Source of the DNA: an uncultured Prevotellaceae bacterium
Lineage (GTDB): Bacteria > Bacteroidota > Bacteroidia > Bacteroidales > Bacteroidaceae
NCBI GenBank assembly: GCA_902799765.1
Contig: CADCBZ010000028.1
Location: 22,469 to 86,468 of the forward strand
DNA: 64,000 bases
Direction of reading: 5' to 3'
Position numbers and translations under genes: made by a program. The notes under the pieces were generated by a model that worked only from the letters and a program-made list of their open reading frames with translations, was not told the origin of the DNA and did no database searches. Shown in pieces: positions 54,207 through 63,883 of this stretch; within the stretch, counting starts at the first letter, position 1, and every line of letters starts with the position of its first letter.

Positions 54207-55145
54207 CTAAAAGAACTTCACTTCTTCGCCAGTTACCTCACTGAGCAGCATATTTGCCAATCGCGAGGTTCCCATGCGGAACCACTGATTAGTGAGCCAT
54301 TTCTCTCCCAGAACTTCTTTCACGATGGTGTAGTAGATCAGTGCATCCATCACGGAGTTAAGGCCTCCAGCGGGCTTAAAACCTATCTGAATGCCCGTTT
54401 CATCGTAGTATTCCTTGATGGCTTGGCACATCACGTAGGCTGCCTCAGGTGTTGCTGCTGGCTCGAGCTTACCTGTGGAGGTCTTGATGTAATCAGCACC
54501 AGCATACATTGCAAGGATAGATGCAGTTTTGATGTTTGCTGCTGTCTTCAGACAACCTGTTTCGAGAATCACCTTCAACTTATGCTCGCCACAGGTCTCT
54601 TTCATCTGTTGGATTTCATCGCAGACGGTTTCATAATCGCCTGAGAGAAAGGCACCTACAGACTGTACCATATCAATCTCTGTAGCGCCGTCTTTCAGAG
54701 CTAATGCTGTCTCTACTGTCTTCACCTCAATCAGTGCTTGAGAAGAAGGGAATGAACCTGAGACGCAAGCAATCTCTACGCCTTCTACCTCGAGGGTCTC
54801 GGAAACGACCTTTGCGAAGCGTGGATAGACGCAGATCGTAGCTACGTGTGGGAGGTCAGGATACTCGTTTTCAAACTGGTTTACACGTTCTGTAAAAGCC
54901 AATACAGACTCGTCAGAATCAGTGGTTTTCAGTGTTGTCAACTCCACACTACCCATCAGGAAGCGTTTCACTTCTGGGGTGTCGTTCTCGTGTACTTTCT
55001 CTGTGATGATCTGTTTCACAGCTGCTTTCACTTCTTCGTCAGTGATGTCGAGGTTATACTTTGCAAGAGCCTCTTCGTATTTGCTCTTGGTTGGCATCTC
55101 CACATGGTGGTGATGATGCTCATGCTCATGATGGTGTTCTGCCAT
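54207..55145 (-). CDS. deoC: Deoxyribose-phosphate aldolase with His-rich N-terminus
   Basis: Class I aldolase splitting deoxyribose 5-phosphate into acetaldehyde and glyceraldehyde 3-phosphate. 312 residues. Schiff-base lysine in YIKTSTGK, second active-site lysine in IGFKPAGGLNSVMDAL, with EIDMVQSVGAFLSGDYE. The first 15 residues are nearly all His and Glu (MAEHHHEHEHHHHHVE), an unusual natural metal-binding tail. It lies last in the dtd-...-mazG-deoC run, 5 bases after the mazG-like gene. Confidence 0.95.
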   Translation of the reverse strand: MAEHHHEHEHHHHHVEMPTKSKYEEALAKYNLDITDEEVKAAVKQIITEKVHENDTPEVKRFLMGSVELTTLKTTDSDESVLAFTERVNQFENEYPDLPHVATICVYPRFAKVVSETLEVEGVEIACVSGSFPSSQALIEVKTVETALALKDGATEIDMVQSVGAFLSGDYETVCDEIQQMKETCGEHKLKVILETGCLKTAANIKTASILAMYAGADYIKTSTGKLEPAATPEAAYVMCQAIKEYYDETGIQIGFKPAGGLNSVMDALIYYTIVKEVLGEKWLTNQWFRMGTSRLANMLLSEVTGEEVKFF

Positions 55146-55150
55146 AATCT

Positions 55151-55477
55151 TTATGCCATTAATTTCTTGTTATGTATATGTCTTAATGAGTCGCGCTGAG
55201 TCTTCTTCTCAATGCTTTTCTGAAGCTCTTCCGTGAGGTCAACACCTGTCTGGTTTGCCAAACAGAGTAAGACCCACAGCACGTCGGCCATTTCCTCTCC
55301 GATGTTGTCTTTTTCACCTTCCTTAAAACTCTGATCGCCGTATTTGCGGGCCATCACTCGTGCCAATTCACCTACTTCCTCTGTCAGAACAGCCATATTG
55401 GTGAGTTCTGAGAAGTAGCGCACACCATATTCCTTAATCCAGCGATCTACTGCCTCTTGTGCTTCTTTGATGGTCAT
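55151..55477 (-). CDS. MazG-like nucleotide pyrophosphohydrolase
   Basis: 108 residues with the all-alpha NTP pyrophosphatase signature: metal ligands in AVLTEEVGELARVMARKYG and in IGEEMADVLWVLLCLANQTGVDL. It would hydrolyse aberrant or excess dNTPs. It overlaps the upstream small membrane gene by four bases and precedes deoC, fitting a nucleotide-housekeeping operon with dtd. Confidence 0.92.
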   Translation of the reverse strand: MTIKEAQEAVDRWIKEYGVRYFSELTNMAVLTEEVGELARVMARKYGDQSFKEGEKDNIGEEMADVLWVLLCLANQTGVDLTEELQKSIEKKTQRDSLRHIHNKKLMA

Positions 55478-55722
55478 CTTGCTCTTAACATTTGAATGAA
55501 TAATAGGGCTATCGTCAGTAGGATAATCCAGATATATTGCTTATTATCACGGGCATATTCGTTCCAGTGAAAGGCTTTATAGAGGAATACGATCAGCATC
55601 AGCAGGATACCGATTCCGCAGATCCATCCGCCATAAATCGAACCCCAAATCAGTGAGTTGACGATTCCAGTAGACGCCAGAATCACCCCTGCCATTTCTA
55701 TTTCCCGTAGATATTTCTTCAT
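55474..55722 (-). CDS. Small membrane protein, unknown
   Basis: 82 residues with three hydrophobic segments (AGVILASTGIVNSLIWGSIYGG, ICGIGILLMLIVFLYKAF, IWIILLTIALLFIQML). Not recognised. It lies in the dtd-mazG-deoC operon and overlaps the mazG-like gene by four bases. Confidence 0.7.
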   Translation of the reverse strand: MKKYLREIEMAGVILASTGIVNSLIWGSIYGGWICGIGILLMLIVFLYKAFHWNEYARDNKQYIWIILLTIALLFIQMLRAR

Positions 55723-55726
55723 GCTA

Positions 55727-55948
55727 TTAGAGACCGAAGAGTGAGAGTCCGACGAGTACTAGGAAGGCTACAGAAATATAGTTCGATATCTTGTCGTTCT
55801 CCTTCCAATGGATGATAGTCCATATGCTCAGTCCGGCCATGATGGTCAGGCCGAAAGCGATGAGGAAATTCGAGTGGAGAATGCGCCCCAAGATATAGCT
55901 CACTAGGGCGGCAAGGTTCACGTAATTGGTAATTTGTCTCTTGTCCAT
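55727..55948 (-). CDS. Small membrane protein, unknown
   Basis: 73 residues starting MDKRQITNYVNLAALVSYILGRI; about three short hydrophobic segments, including FLIAFGLTIMAGLSIWTIIHW, similar in size and layout to the next gene in the operon. The frame extends into dtd, but the ATG at 55948 lies 24 bases after the dtd stop and is preferred. Function unknown. Confidence 0.65.
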   Translation of the reverse strand: MDKRQITNYVNLAALVSYILGRILHSNFLIAFGLTIMAGLSIWTIIHWKENDKISNYISVAFLVLVGLSLFGL

Positions 55949-55971
55949 AATCTTAATGGTTTTGTTTGTTT

Positions 55972-56424
55972 CTATTCTTTGTTCTTGGTGTCCATACATA
56001 TTGTAACAGGGCCATCATTCAAGAGTTCCACTTTCATATCAGCGCCGAATTCGCCCGTTCCAACAGGTTTTCCGATGGCTTCTGAAAGTTGCGCGCAGAA
56101 GGCCTCGTAGAGTGGGATAGAGTGCTCATGAGAACCAGCCCTGAACCAACTAGGACGATTCCCTTTTTTATAGCTGGCGTAAAGTGTGAACTGACTGACC
56201 ACCAAGCAATTGCCGCCAACATCGAGAATCGAACGGTTCATCACATCGTTCTCATCGCCAAATACCCTCAGATTGGCGATTTTTTTCACCAGCCAATCCA
56301 CATCTTCCATCGTATCTTCATTACATATGCCTAATAGAATCAGGAATCCTTGTGTGATTTCTGACTTCTTGATGCCCTCGATGGTGACGCTGGCGTGACT
56401 GACTCGTTGTATGACTGCTCTCAT
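55972..56424 (-). CDS. dtd: D-aminoacyl-tRNA deacylase
   Basis: 150 residues that remove D-amino acids wrongly attached to tRNA. The family motifs are complete: MRAVIQRVSHASVTIEG, NCLVVSQFTLYAS (SQFT catalytic segment), HEHSIPLYEAF and NDGPVTICMDTKN (the Gly-cisPro-type GPVT). It heads the operon dtd, two small membrane proteins, mazG-like gene, deoC under a full-consensus promoter. Confidence 0.97.
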   Translation of the reverse strand: MRAVIQRVSHASVTIEGIKKSEITQGFLILLGICNEDTMEDVDWLVKKIANLRVFGDENDVMNRSILDVGGNCLVVSQFTLYASYKKGNRPSWFRAGSHEHSIPLYEAFCAQLSEAIGKPVGTGEFGADMKVELLNDGPVTICMDTKNKE

Positions 56425-56441
56425 TGTTTCTGATTTTTCGG

Positions 56442-56473
56442 CAAAGATACGAACTTAAATTGAATTGAGCAAA
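56442..56473 (-). promoter_or_regulatory. Full-consensus promoter for the dtd operon
   Basis: Minus strand TTTG, 20 bases, TATCTTTG (56442-56449), 18 bases before the ATG at 56424. Confidence 0.75.
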
Positions 56474-56504
56474 TCTCAAGCCATTAATTGTTGCGTTGTT
56501 GCCG

Positions 56505-56637
56505 TGTTGCAATGTTGTATAAGGTGTCTAATAGTATTTTTTATCTATTCTATTTATCATAATCTCAAAATAGTACCTATTAGGTACCTCACTCTTGAGG
56601 TAGGATAGTCCTTCTGCAACGTTGCAACATTGCAACA
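56505..56637. repeat. Inverted 13-bp pair flanking an AT-rich core
   Basis: TGTTGCAATGTTG (56505-56517) and CAACATTGCAACA (56625-56637) are perfect inverse copies, with more GTTGC/GCAAC units on each side. The core between is AT-rich and carries small inner palindromes (ACCTATTAGGT, CTCACTCTTGAG). The layout parallels the element at 15495-15643. No gene is visible in 56425-56780. Confidence 0.7.
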
Positions 56638-56708
56638 GACCAGTTTCTTTCTTAGGAAAAAGAATTGACGAATCGATGTTGTAGATTTGTATGCACTTAA
56701 TCGAAATA

Positions 56709-56754
56709 ATTGCTACCATTAATGCTAGCAATTTCTACATTTAATGGTAGCAAT
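56709..56754. repeat. TTGCTACCATTAA hairpin element, copy in opposite orientation
   Basis: ATTGCTACCATTAA (56709-56722) pairs with TTAATGGTAGCAAT (56741-56754) around an 18-base loop; the loop read on the minus strand ends AAATTGCTAGCA, as in the copy at 34288. It lies 27 bases beyond the uvrC stop and may terminate it. Confidence 0.8.
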
Positions 56755-56780
56755 ATTTTCCTTTAATGGTTGTACGAAAC

Positions 56781-58580
56781 CTATTTATTACTTTCTTTGA
56801 AATGATTGTACACGATTTCTGCTTTTGCTGGCCCTATGAGTTGCGAAAGTGTTTCAAGGTCTGCCTCACGGATCTTCTTAACTGATTTGAGGCCATTTAG
56901 AAGCTCGTCACGCGTTTTTGGACCTATGCCCTTGATATCATCCAACTCAGAGTGCAAAGCACGCTTAGAACGCTTGTTTCTGTGAAATTCGATGGCGAAG
57001 CGATGCACCTCATCCTGGATATGCGTCAGCACGTGGAAAAGCTCAGAATCTGTTTTCAGGGCCACATGAATGGGTGGGAAACCATAAAGCAGTTCGTTGG
57101 TGCGATGACGATCGTCTTTGGCGAGTCCGGCAATAGGAATATCAAGGTTCAGTTCATCCTGGATCACCTCTCGGATCACCTCCATCTGCCCCTTTCCGCC
57201 ATCAGCGATAATGAGGTCGGGTAGGGGTTGTTCTTCATCTACGAGACGTGTATAACGACGATGCACCACTTCCTTCATCGAAGCATAGTCATCAGGACCC
57301 TCTACCGTCTTGATATTGAAGTGTTTATAGTCTTTTTTGCTGGGTTTCATAGCCTTGAAAACCACACAAGAGGCTACCGCATCCGTACCAGAGATGTTAG
57401 AGTTGTCGAAACACTCGATATGATAGGGTAGTTTGGGTAGGTGTAATTTATCTTGCAACTCCTTCATCAAACGCGTCTGTTTCTGTTCCGGATTCAGTTT
57501 TTCGGCCTGTTTCAGACGGTCTAATTTGTACTGTTTCCCGTTCATAATCGACAGGTCTAACAGCGTTTTCTTATCGCCTCTTTGAGGGATCGTGAAGGTG
57601 ACGTTTTCAAGTTCCACATCCACCTCTTCTGGTACGATGATCTCTTTGGCATCGCTCTTGAATCGCTGTCGCAGTTCGATGATACCCAGCTGCAACAGTT
57701 CTTCGTCACTCTCGTTCAGTTTCTTCTTGTATTCAATCGTGAAACTCTGGTTGATACTGCCGTTGGATACGTGGATATAGTTGATAAATGCGAGTTTCTC
57801 GTCGCTGGTAATCGAGAAAACATCCACATTGTTGATGGTATGACTCACCACCTCACTATGCGTTACAAAGCTGTCGAGCATGATGTATTTCCGCTTCACT
57901 TCTTCCGCCTCTTCAAAGCGGAGTTCTTCGCTTAGTTTTAGCATTTCTTCCTTGAGGTCGCGTAGCACCTGACGGGTGTTGCCTTTCAGGATTTCTGCAC
58001 TCTGTTTCCCAACACAGGGCCCCATACATTTCTTGATGTGATAATCCAGGCACACTTTATATTTCCCGGAGGTAACGCCTTCTTTTGTCAGAGCGGTATT
58101 GCAGGTGCGAGGATGGTAGAGTTCTTTGATCAGATGGAGTACGCCTATCATGCTGCCTACATGGGAGTAAGGTCCATAATAAGTGCCCCATTTCTTGTTG
58201 ATCGTTCGGGTTTTGAAGATGCGAGGGAAGGGCTCGTTGGTAATACAGATAGAGGGGTAAGTCTTGCCGTCTTTCAGCAAGACATTATATCGCGGGTTGT
58301 ACTTTTTGATGAGTGAGTTTTCAAGCAACAGTGCATCCTCTTCCGTATTCACCACCGTATAGCTGATATCGTGAATCTTACTGACGAGCACCTTCGTCTT
58401 GAAACGATCCACTTCCGTGTGGAAGTAAGACGAGACTCTCGCTTTGAGATTCTTCGCCTTACCCACATAGATAATGTTATGATTCTCGTCATAGTATTGG
58501 TAGCTGCCAGGCTTCTCTGGCAACCTGCTCACAATACCTTTTAGATAGGCTAAACGTACCTCGTTCTCCTCCTTTGTCAT
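56781..58580 (-). CDS. uvrC: Excinuclease ABC subunit C
   Basis: Makes the dual incisions of nucleotide excision repair. 599 residues. GIY-YIG nuclease domain (PEKPGSYQYYDENHNIIYVGKAKNLKARVSSYF), Cys-rich stretch (CNTALTKEGVTSGKYKVCLDYHIKKCMGPC), UVR motif, RNase H-like nuclease domain (YHIECFDNSNISGTDAVASCVVF, ADGGKGQMEVI) and C-terminal helix-hairpin-helix (DDIKGIGPKTRDELL). ATG at 58580 is chosen over a TTG two codons upstream. A parS-like site lies 6 bases before the start. Confidence 0.97.
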   Translation of the reverse strand: MTKEENEVRLAYLKGIVSRLPEKPGSYQYYDENHNIIYVGKAKNLKARVSSYFHTEVDRFKTKVLVSKIHDISYTVVNTEEDALLLENSLIKKYNPRYNVLLKDGKTYPSICITNEPFPRIFKTRTINKKWGTYYGPYSHVGSMIGVLHLIKELYHPRTCNTALTKEGVTSGKYKVCLDYHIKKCMGPCVGKQSAEILKGNTRQVLRDLKEEMLKLSEELRFEEAEEVKRKYIMLDSFVTHSEVVSHTINNVDVFSITSDEKLAFINYIHVSNGSINQSFTIEYKKKLNESDEELLQLGIIELRQRFKSDAKEIIVPEEVDVELENVTFTIPQRGDKKTLLDLSIMNGKQYKLDRLKQAEKLNPEQKQTRLMKELQDKLHLPKLPYHIECFDNSNISGTDAVASCVVFKAMKPSKKDYKHFNIKTVEGPDDYASMKEVVHRRYTRLVDEEQPLPDLIIADGGKGQMEVIREVIQDELNLDIPIAGLAKDDRHRTNELLYGFPPIHVALKTDSELFHVLTHIQDEVHRFAIEFHRNKRSKRALHSELDDIKGIGPKTRDELLNGLKSVKKIREADLETLSQLIGPAKAEIVYNHFKESNK

Positions 58581-58586
58581 CTTCAA

Positions 58587-58602
58587 TGTTTCACGTGGAA
58601 CG
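58587..58602. other. parS-like centromere site, copy 1
   Basis: TGTTTCACGTGGAACG matches the ParB-binding parS consensus (TGTTTCACGTGAAACA) except at three positions, with the CACGTG centre intact. Identical to the copy at 59168 in the same orientation. Confidence 0.75.
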
Positions 58603-58606
58603 TTTC

Positions 58607-59134
58607 TTAAACTATCATCAGTGTTGTTAGTTCAATATCCTTGAATAGATCGCGTCCATGTAGCCCCTCGTCTCTAATCTCAATGAGGAAGTTCATATAG
58701 ATTTTTTTAGGATTGAATTTTTCCACGAGATCATATGCTGCTTTGGCTGTACCTCCTGTAGCCAACAGGTCATCATGGATAAGAACCACATCGTTTTCAT
58801 CGAGAGAGTCTATATGCATCTCAATTGAATCTATGCCATATTCTTTTGTGAATGACTCTTTGATAGCTACTGAGGGAAGTTTACCTGGTTTGCGAGCCAG
58901 CACGATGCCGCAACCTAATTTGGCGGCTAAAGCAGATGCCATGACAAAACCTCTACTTTCAACGCCAACGATTTTCGTGATACCTTTATCCTTGTAAAGT
59001 TCAACTAACTCATCAAGCATAATCTTCACGCACTCGGCATTTTTGAAGAGTGTTGTTACATCTCTGAAATTAATGCCCCTTCTTGGAAAATCTGGTACGC
59101 AACGCAGATTGTCAATCAATGTTTGGTTGTTCAT
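58607..59134 (-). CDS. apt: Adenine phosphoribosyltransferase
   Basis: 175 residues converting adenine and PRPP to AMP. N-terminal LRCVPDFPRRGINFRDVTTLF, then GVESRGFVMASALAAKLGCGIVLARKPGKLP, and the PRPP motif VVLIHDDLLATGGTAKAAYDLV. Intact. ATG at 59134. It lies between mnmG and uvrC, with a parS-like site in each intergenic gap. Confidence 0.96.
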   Translation of the reverse strand: MNNQTLIDNLRCVPDFPRRGINFRDVTTLFKNAECVKIMLDELVELYKDKGITKIVGVESRGFVMASALAAKLGCGIVLARKPGKLPSVAIKESFTKEYGIDSIEMHIDSLDENDVVLIHDDLLATGGTAKAAYDLVEKFNPKKIYMNFLIEIRDEGLHGRDLFKDIELTTLMIV

Positions 59135-59167
59135 AATCAATAAGTTATAAGTTTGTTACTTGTTAAT

Positions 59168-59183
59168 TGTTTCACGTGGAACG
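59168..59183. other. parS-like centromere site, copy 2
   Basis: TGTTTCACGTGGAACG again, directly abutting the mnmG stop codon (59184-59186). No third copy was noticed in the window. Confidence 0.75.
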
Positions 59184-61082
59184 TTAGCGCCCCATCAGTA
59201 CCAGCATCACGTTGATGTCGCTGGGGGAGACTCCTGGGATACGGCTTGCTTGTGCCAAAGTCTCTGGTTGGATCTTGGTCAGTTTCTGGCGCGCCTCAGT
59301 AGAGAGTCCTTGCAATTCTTCGTAGTTGAAATGCCCGCGAATCTTAATGTTCTCCAATCGGTGCATTTTCTCTGCTACCATCCGCTCGCGCTCGATATAA
59401 CCTTTATATTTCATCCTCACCTCTGCAGCCTCTCTAATCTCCGCCTGACGATTAATTGGACGATTCAGCACTTCTTTCAGTTGTGGGATAATCTCCGACA
59501 GGTTTTCGAGATTTAGTTGAGGACGATTCACGAGTTCTGCCAACTTACAACCAAACTGAAGTGGGGTAGTGCCAAGGGCTTTGAGTCCGGAATTGATAAG
59601 TCGGGGTTTGATGGCGAACTCCTGACAGAAATGCTCGATTTCTTCGATGGCTTGCTTCTTCTGTAGCCACCAGTCGTAACGATCGCGTTTCGCCAATCCG
59701 AGTTCGTAGGCTTTCTCCGTCAATCGTGCATCGGCATCGTCTTGTCTCAGCAGGATACGATATTCTGCTCGTGAGGTAAACATGCGGTAAGGTTCATCCA
59801 CACCTTTTGTTACCAAGTCGTCGATGAGTACGCCAATATATGCTTCGTCGCGATGCAGGACGAATCCCGTTGTGTCTGTTGCTATGCCACAGCCCCCTGC
59901 TGCACCAGCCTTCAGTGCAGCATTGATACCTGCCATCGTTCCTTGTCCGCCAGCCTCCTCGTAACCAGTCGTACCATTCACCTGTCCTGCCATAAACAGA
60001 TTGGAGATAATCTTAGATTCCAACGAATGTTTAAGTTGGGTCGGATCAAAGAAATCATACTCTATTGCATAACCTGGACGATACACTTTCACATCACGGA
60101 AGGCTGACATTTTCTTGAGTGCTTCAATCTGCACATCCATTGGCAACGAAGAAGAGAAACCGTTAAGATACATCTCATTGGTATCCTCGCCTTCTGGTTC
60201 CAAAAACAGTGGATGCTTTTCGCGTTCAGGGAAGGTAACGAGCTTTGTTTCGATGGAAGGACAGTATCGAGGACCTATCGATTGAATCTGTCCGTTATAG
60301 AGTGGTGAGTCTTCGAGTCCGCTACGTAGTATTTCATGAACTTCTGGGTTCGTGTTCACCGTCCAACAAGGCAGTTGCTTGAGTGCTCCTTTCTTTTTCA
60401 TATAGCTGAATTGATAGGGTCGGCTCTCACCAGGTTGCTCTTCCAGATCTTCGAAATGGACAGAACGCTTATCGATGCGGACAGGAGTGCCAGTCTTCAT
60501 GCGAGCCGAAACCACACCATGACGGGTGATACTCTCGGTGAAATGAGCAACGGCAGGCTCGGCGATACGTCCACCAGCCACCATCTTCCGTCCGATATGC
60601 ATCAGTCCGTTGAGGAAGGTTCCTGCAGTTATCACCACGCATTTTGCATAGAGCTCTGCACCCCAGATGGTTTTCACGCCAACGGCCTCACCGTTTTCTA
60701 CCAGCAGTTCATCAGCCTGATCTTGCCAGATGTCGAGGTTAGGTGTCTCATCGAGCATTCTGCGCCATTCCCAGATAAACTTCCCTCTGTCGCATTGGGC
60801 ACGAGGACTCCACATAGCAGGACCCTTACCTACGTTCAACATACGGAACTGGATCGAGGTCGCATCTGTCACAAGTCCCATCTGACCTCCCAGCGCATCA
60901 ATCTCACGCACAATCTGCCCCTTAGCGATACCACCAATGGCAGGGTTGCACGACATCTGCGCAATCTTGTTCATGTCCATCGTGACCAGACAGGTTTTGG
61001 CCCCCATATTGGCACTGGCACAAGCAGCCTCGCAACCAGCGTGACCACCCCCAATTACCAACACGTCATAGTTCAATTTCAT
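59184..61082 (-). CDS. mnmG: tRNA uridine-5-carboxymethylaminomethyl modification enzyme MnmG (GidA)
   Basis: FAD enzyme that, with MnmE, modifies the wobble uridine of several tRNAs. 632 residues. FAD site YDVLVIGGGHAGCEAACASANMG, CNPAIGGIAKGQIVREIDALGG, MKTGTPVRIDKRSV, GYEEAGGQGTMAGINAALKA and the C-terminal HhH-like helical domain with LSTEARQKLTKIQPETLAQASRIPGVSPSDI. ATG at 61082 chosen; upstream codons in the frame overlap the -7 box. gidA-type genes often lie near the chromosome origin, consistent with the parS and DnaA-box sites. Confidence 0.97.
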   Translation of the reverse strand: MKLNYDVLVIGGGHAGCEAACASANMGAKTCLVTMDMNKIAQMSCNPAIGGIAKGQIVREIDALGGQMGLVTDATSIQFRMLNVGKGPAMWSPRAQCDRGKFIWEWRRMLDETPNLDIWQDQADELLVENGEAVGVKTIWGAELYAKCVVITAGTFLNGLMHIGRKMVAGGRIAEPAVAHFTESITRHGVVSARMKTGTPVRIDKRSVHFEDLEEQPGESRPYQFSYMKKKGALKQLPCWTVNTNPEVHEILRSGLEDSPLYNGQIQSIGPRYCPSIETKLVTFPEREKHPLFLEPEGEDTNEMYLNGFSSSLPMDVQIEALKKMSAFRDVKVYRPGYAIEYDFFDPTQLKHSLESKIISNLFMAGQVNGTTGYEEAGGQGTMAGINAALKAGAAGGCGIATDTTGFVLHRDEAYIGVLIDDLVTKGVDEPYRMFTSRAEYRILLRQDDADARLTEKAYELGLAKRDRYDWWLQKKQAIEEIEHFCQEFAIKPRLINSGLKALGTTPLQFGCKLAELVNRPQLNLENLSEIIPQLKEVLNRPINRQAEIREAAEVRMKYKGYIERERMVAEKMHRLENIKIRGHFNYEELQGLSTEARQKLTKIQPETLAQASRIPGVSPSDINVMLVLMGR

Positions 61083-61103
61083 CCTTCTTTTTCTAATTTT
61101 CCG

Positions 61104-61111
61104 CAAAAGTA
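61104..61111 (-). promoter_or_regulatory. -7 box (TACTTTTG) for mnmG
   Basis: Minus-strand TACTTTTGC 22 bases before the mnmG ATG; no clear -33. Confidence 0.45.
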
Positions 61112-61154
61112 AGCATAAAATTTGAAATTTTAATGCATTTTTCGTCCAAAAAAC

Positions 61155-61185
61155 TTTGAAAGTTCATATTTTTATAGTATCTTTG
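61155..61185 (+). promoter_or_regulatory. Full-consensus promoter for the sdh/frd operon
   Basis: TTTG, 19 bases, TATCTTTG on the plus strand, giving a leader of about 80 bases before sdhC at 61270. The leader has no recognised riboswitch. Confidence 0.75.
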
Positions 61186-61269
61186 CAGTCTAAAGCCAAT
61201 GTTAATTACCTAAAATAAGGTACGCAAGGGTATATAATTTTTTTATAAATAATTTAATTTCAACAACTT

Positions 61270-61871
61270 ATGTGGTTAATCAATTCATCAATTGGTAGAA
61301 AAGTTGTAATGTCCGTTACGGGTATTGCGCTGATCTTGTTCTTGACATTCCATGGTTGCATGAACTTGGTAGCGCTTTTCTCTGAGGAAGGTTACAACAT
61401 GATTTGCGAATTCCTGGGTGCCAACTGGTATGCTGTTGTGGCGACAATCGTTACGAGGTGGCTACAGAAGTCAATCCCGGCATCGTGGAGTGGTCTTCTA
61501 AGAACATGCTCGTGCTCGGTATCATCATCTGTATTGGTCTGTTGCTCCATCTCTGGAACTTCTGGTACAACATGATGTTTGCTGAGTTGGTAGGTACCTA
61601 TCAGCAGATTGATCCTGCCGATGGCTTCGCATGGATTAAGGAGACATTCGCAAATCCTGTGTTCGTGGTGCTTTACATCATTTGGCTTGCTGCCATCTGG
61701 TTCCACCTCACTCACGGCTTCTGGTCAGCTATGCAGACCCTTGGCTGGAGCGGTAAGACGTGGCTCTGCCGTTGGAAGACTATTGGCTTCATCTACACCA
61801 CGCTGCTGATGATCGCCTTCCTCGTAGTAGTTCTGGCTTTCGCATTCAAGTGCGCTCCGAGCCTTTGCTAA
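61270..61871 (+). pseudogene. sdhC: Succinate dehydrogenase/fumarate reductase cytochrome b subunit, frameshifted
   Basis: Membrane anchor carrying heme b that links the flavoprotein to menaquinone. Frame 1 from 61270 gives the family start WLINSSIGRKVVMSVTGIALILFLTFHGCMNLVALFS...CEFLGANWYAVVAT. Frame 2 continues GDNRYEVATEVNPGIVEWSSKNMLVLGI...HLTHGFWSAMQTLGWSG to the stop at 61871. The stretch normally between them, including a membrane helix (about 25-30 residues), is missing. The join at 61440-61445 reads GGCGAC, which can belong to either side, as expected for deletion between short direct repeats. Heme-ligand histidines in frame 2 remain. Confidence 0.88.
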
Positions 61872-61897
61872 TTATCAACTTTTAAAAAATTTAGATT

Positions 61898-63801
<1,904 letters not shown>

Positions 63802-63815
63802 TGTGCAAGCCGAAT

Positions 63816-63842
63816 GCAAAGCCAAGCTTGCTTGAGCTTTGC
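63816..63842. repeat. 27-bp palindromic intergenic repeat, copy 2
   Basis: Palindrome GCAAAGC...GCTTTGC around CAAGCTTGCTTG, 25 of 27 bases matching the inverse of 20817-20843. It lies between sdhA and sdhB within the operon. Confidence 0.75.
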
Positions 63843-63883
63843 TGAGGCGAAGCCATTAAGTCATCAAAGATAACTTAAGAATT

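Noticed and set aside
56528-56731. 67-codon minus frame as a gene
   Set aside because: Composed of the paired-repeat and hairpin elements; low-complexity AT-rich translation.
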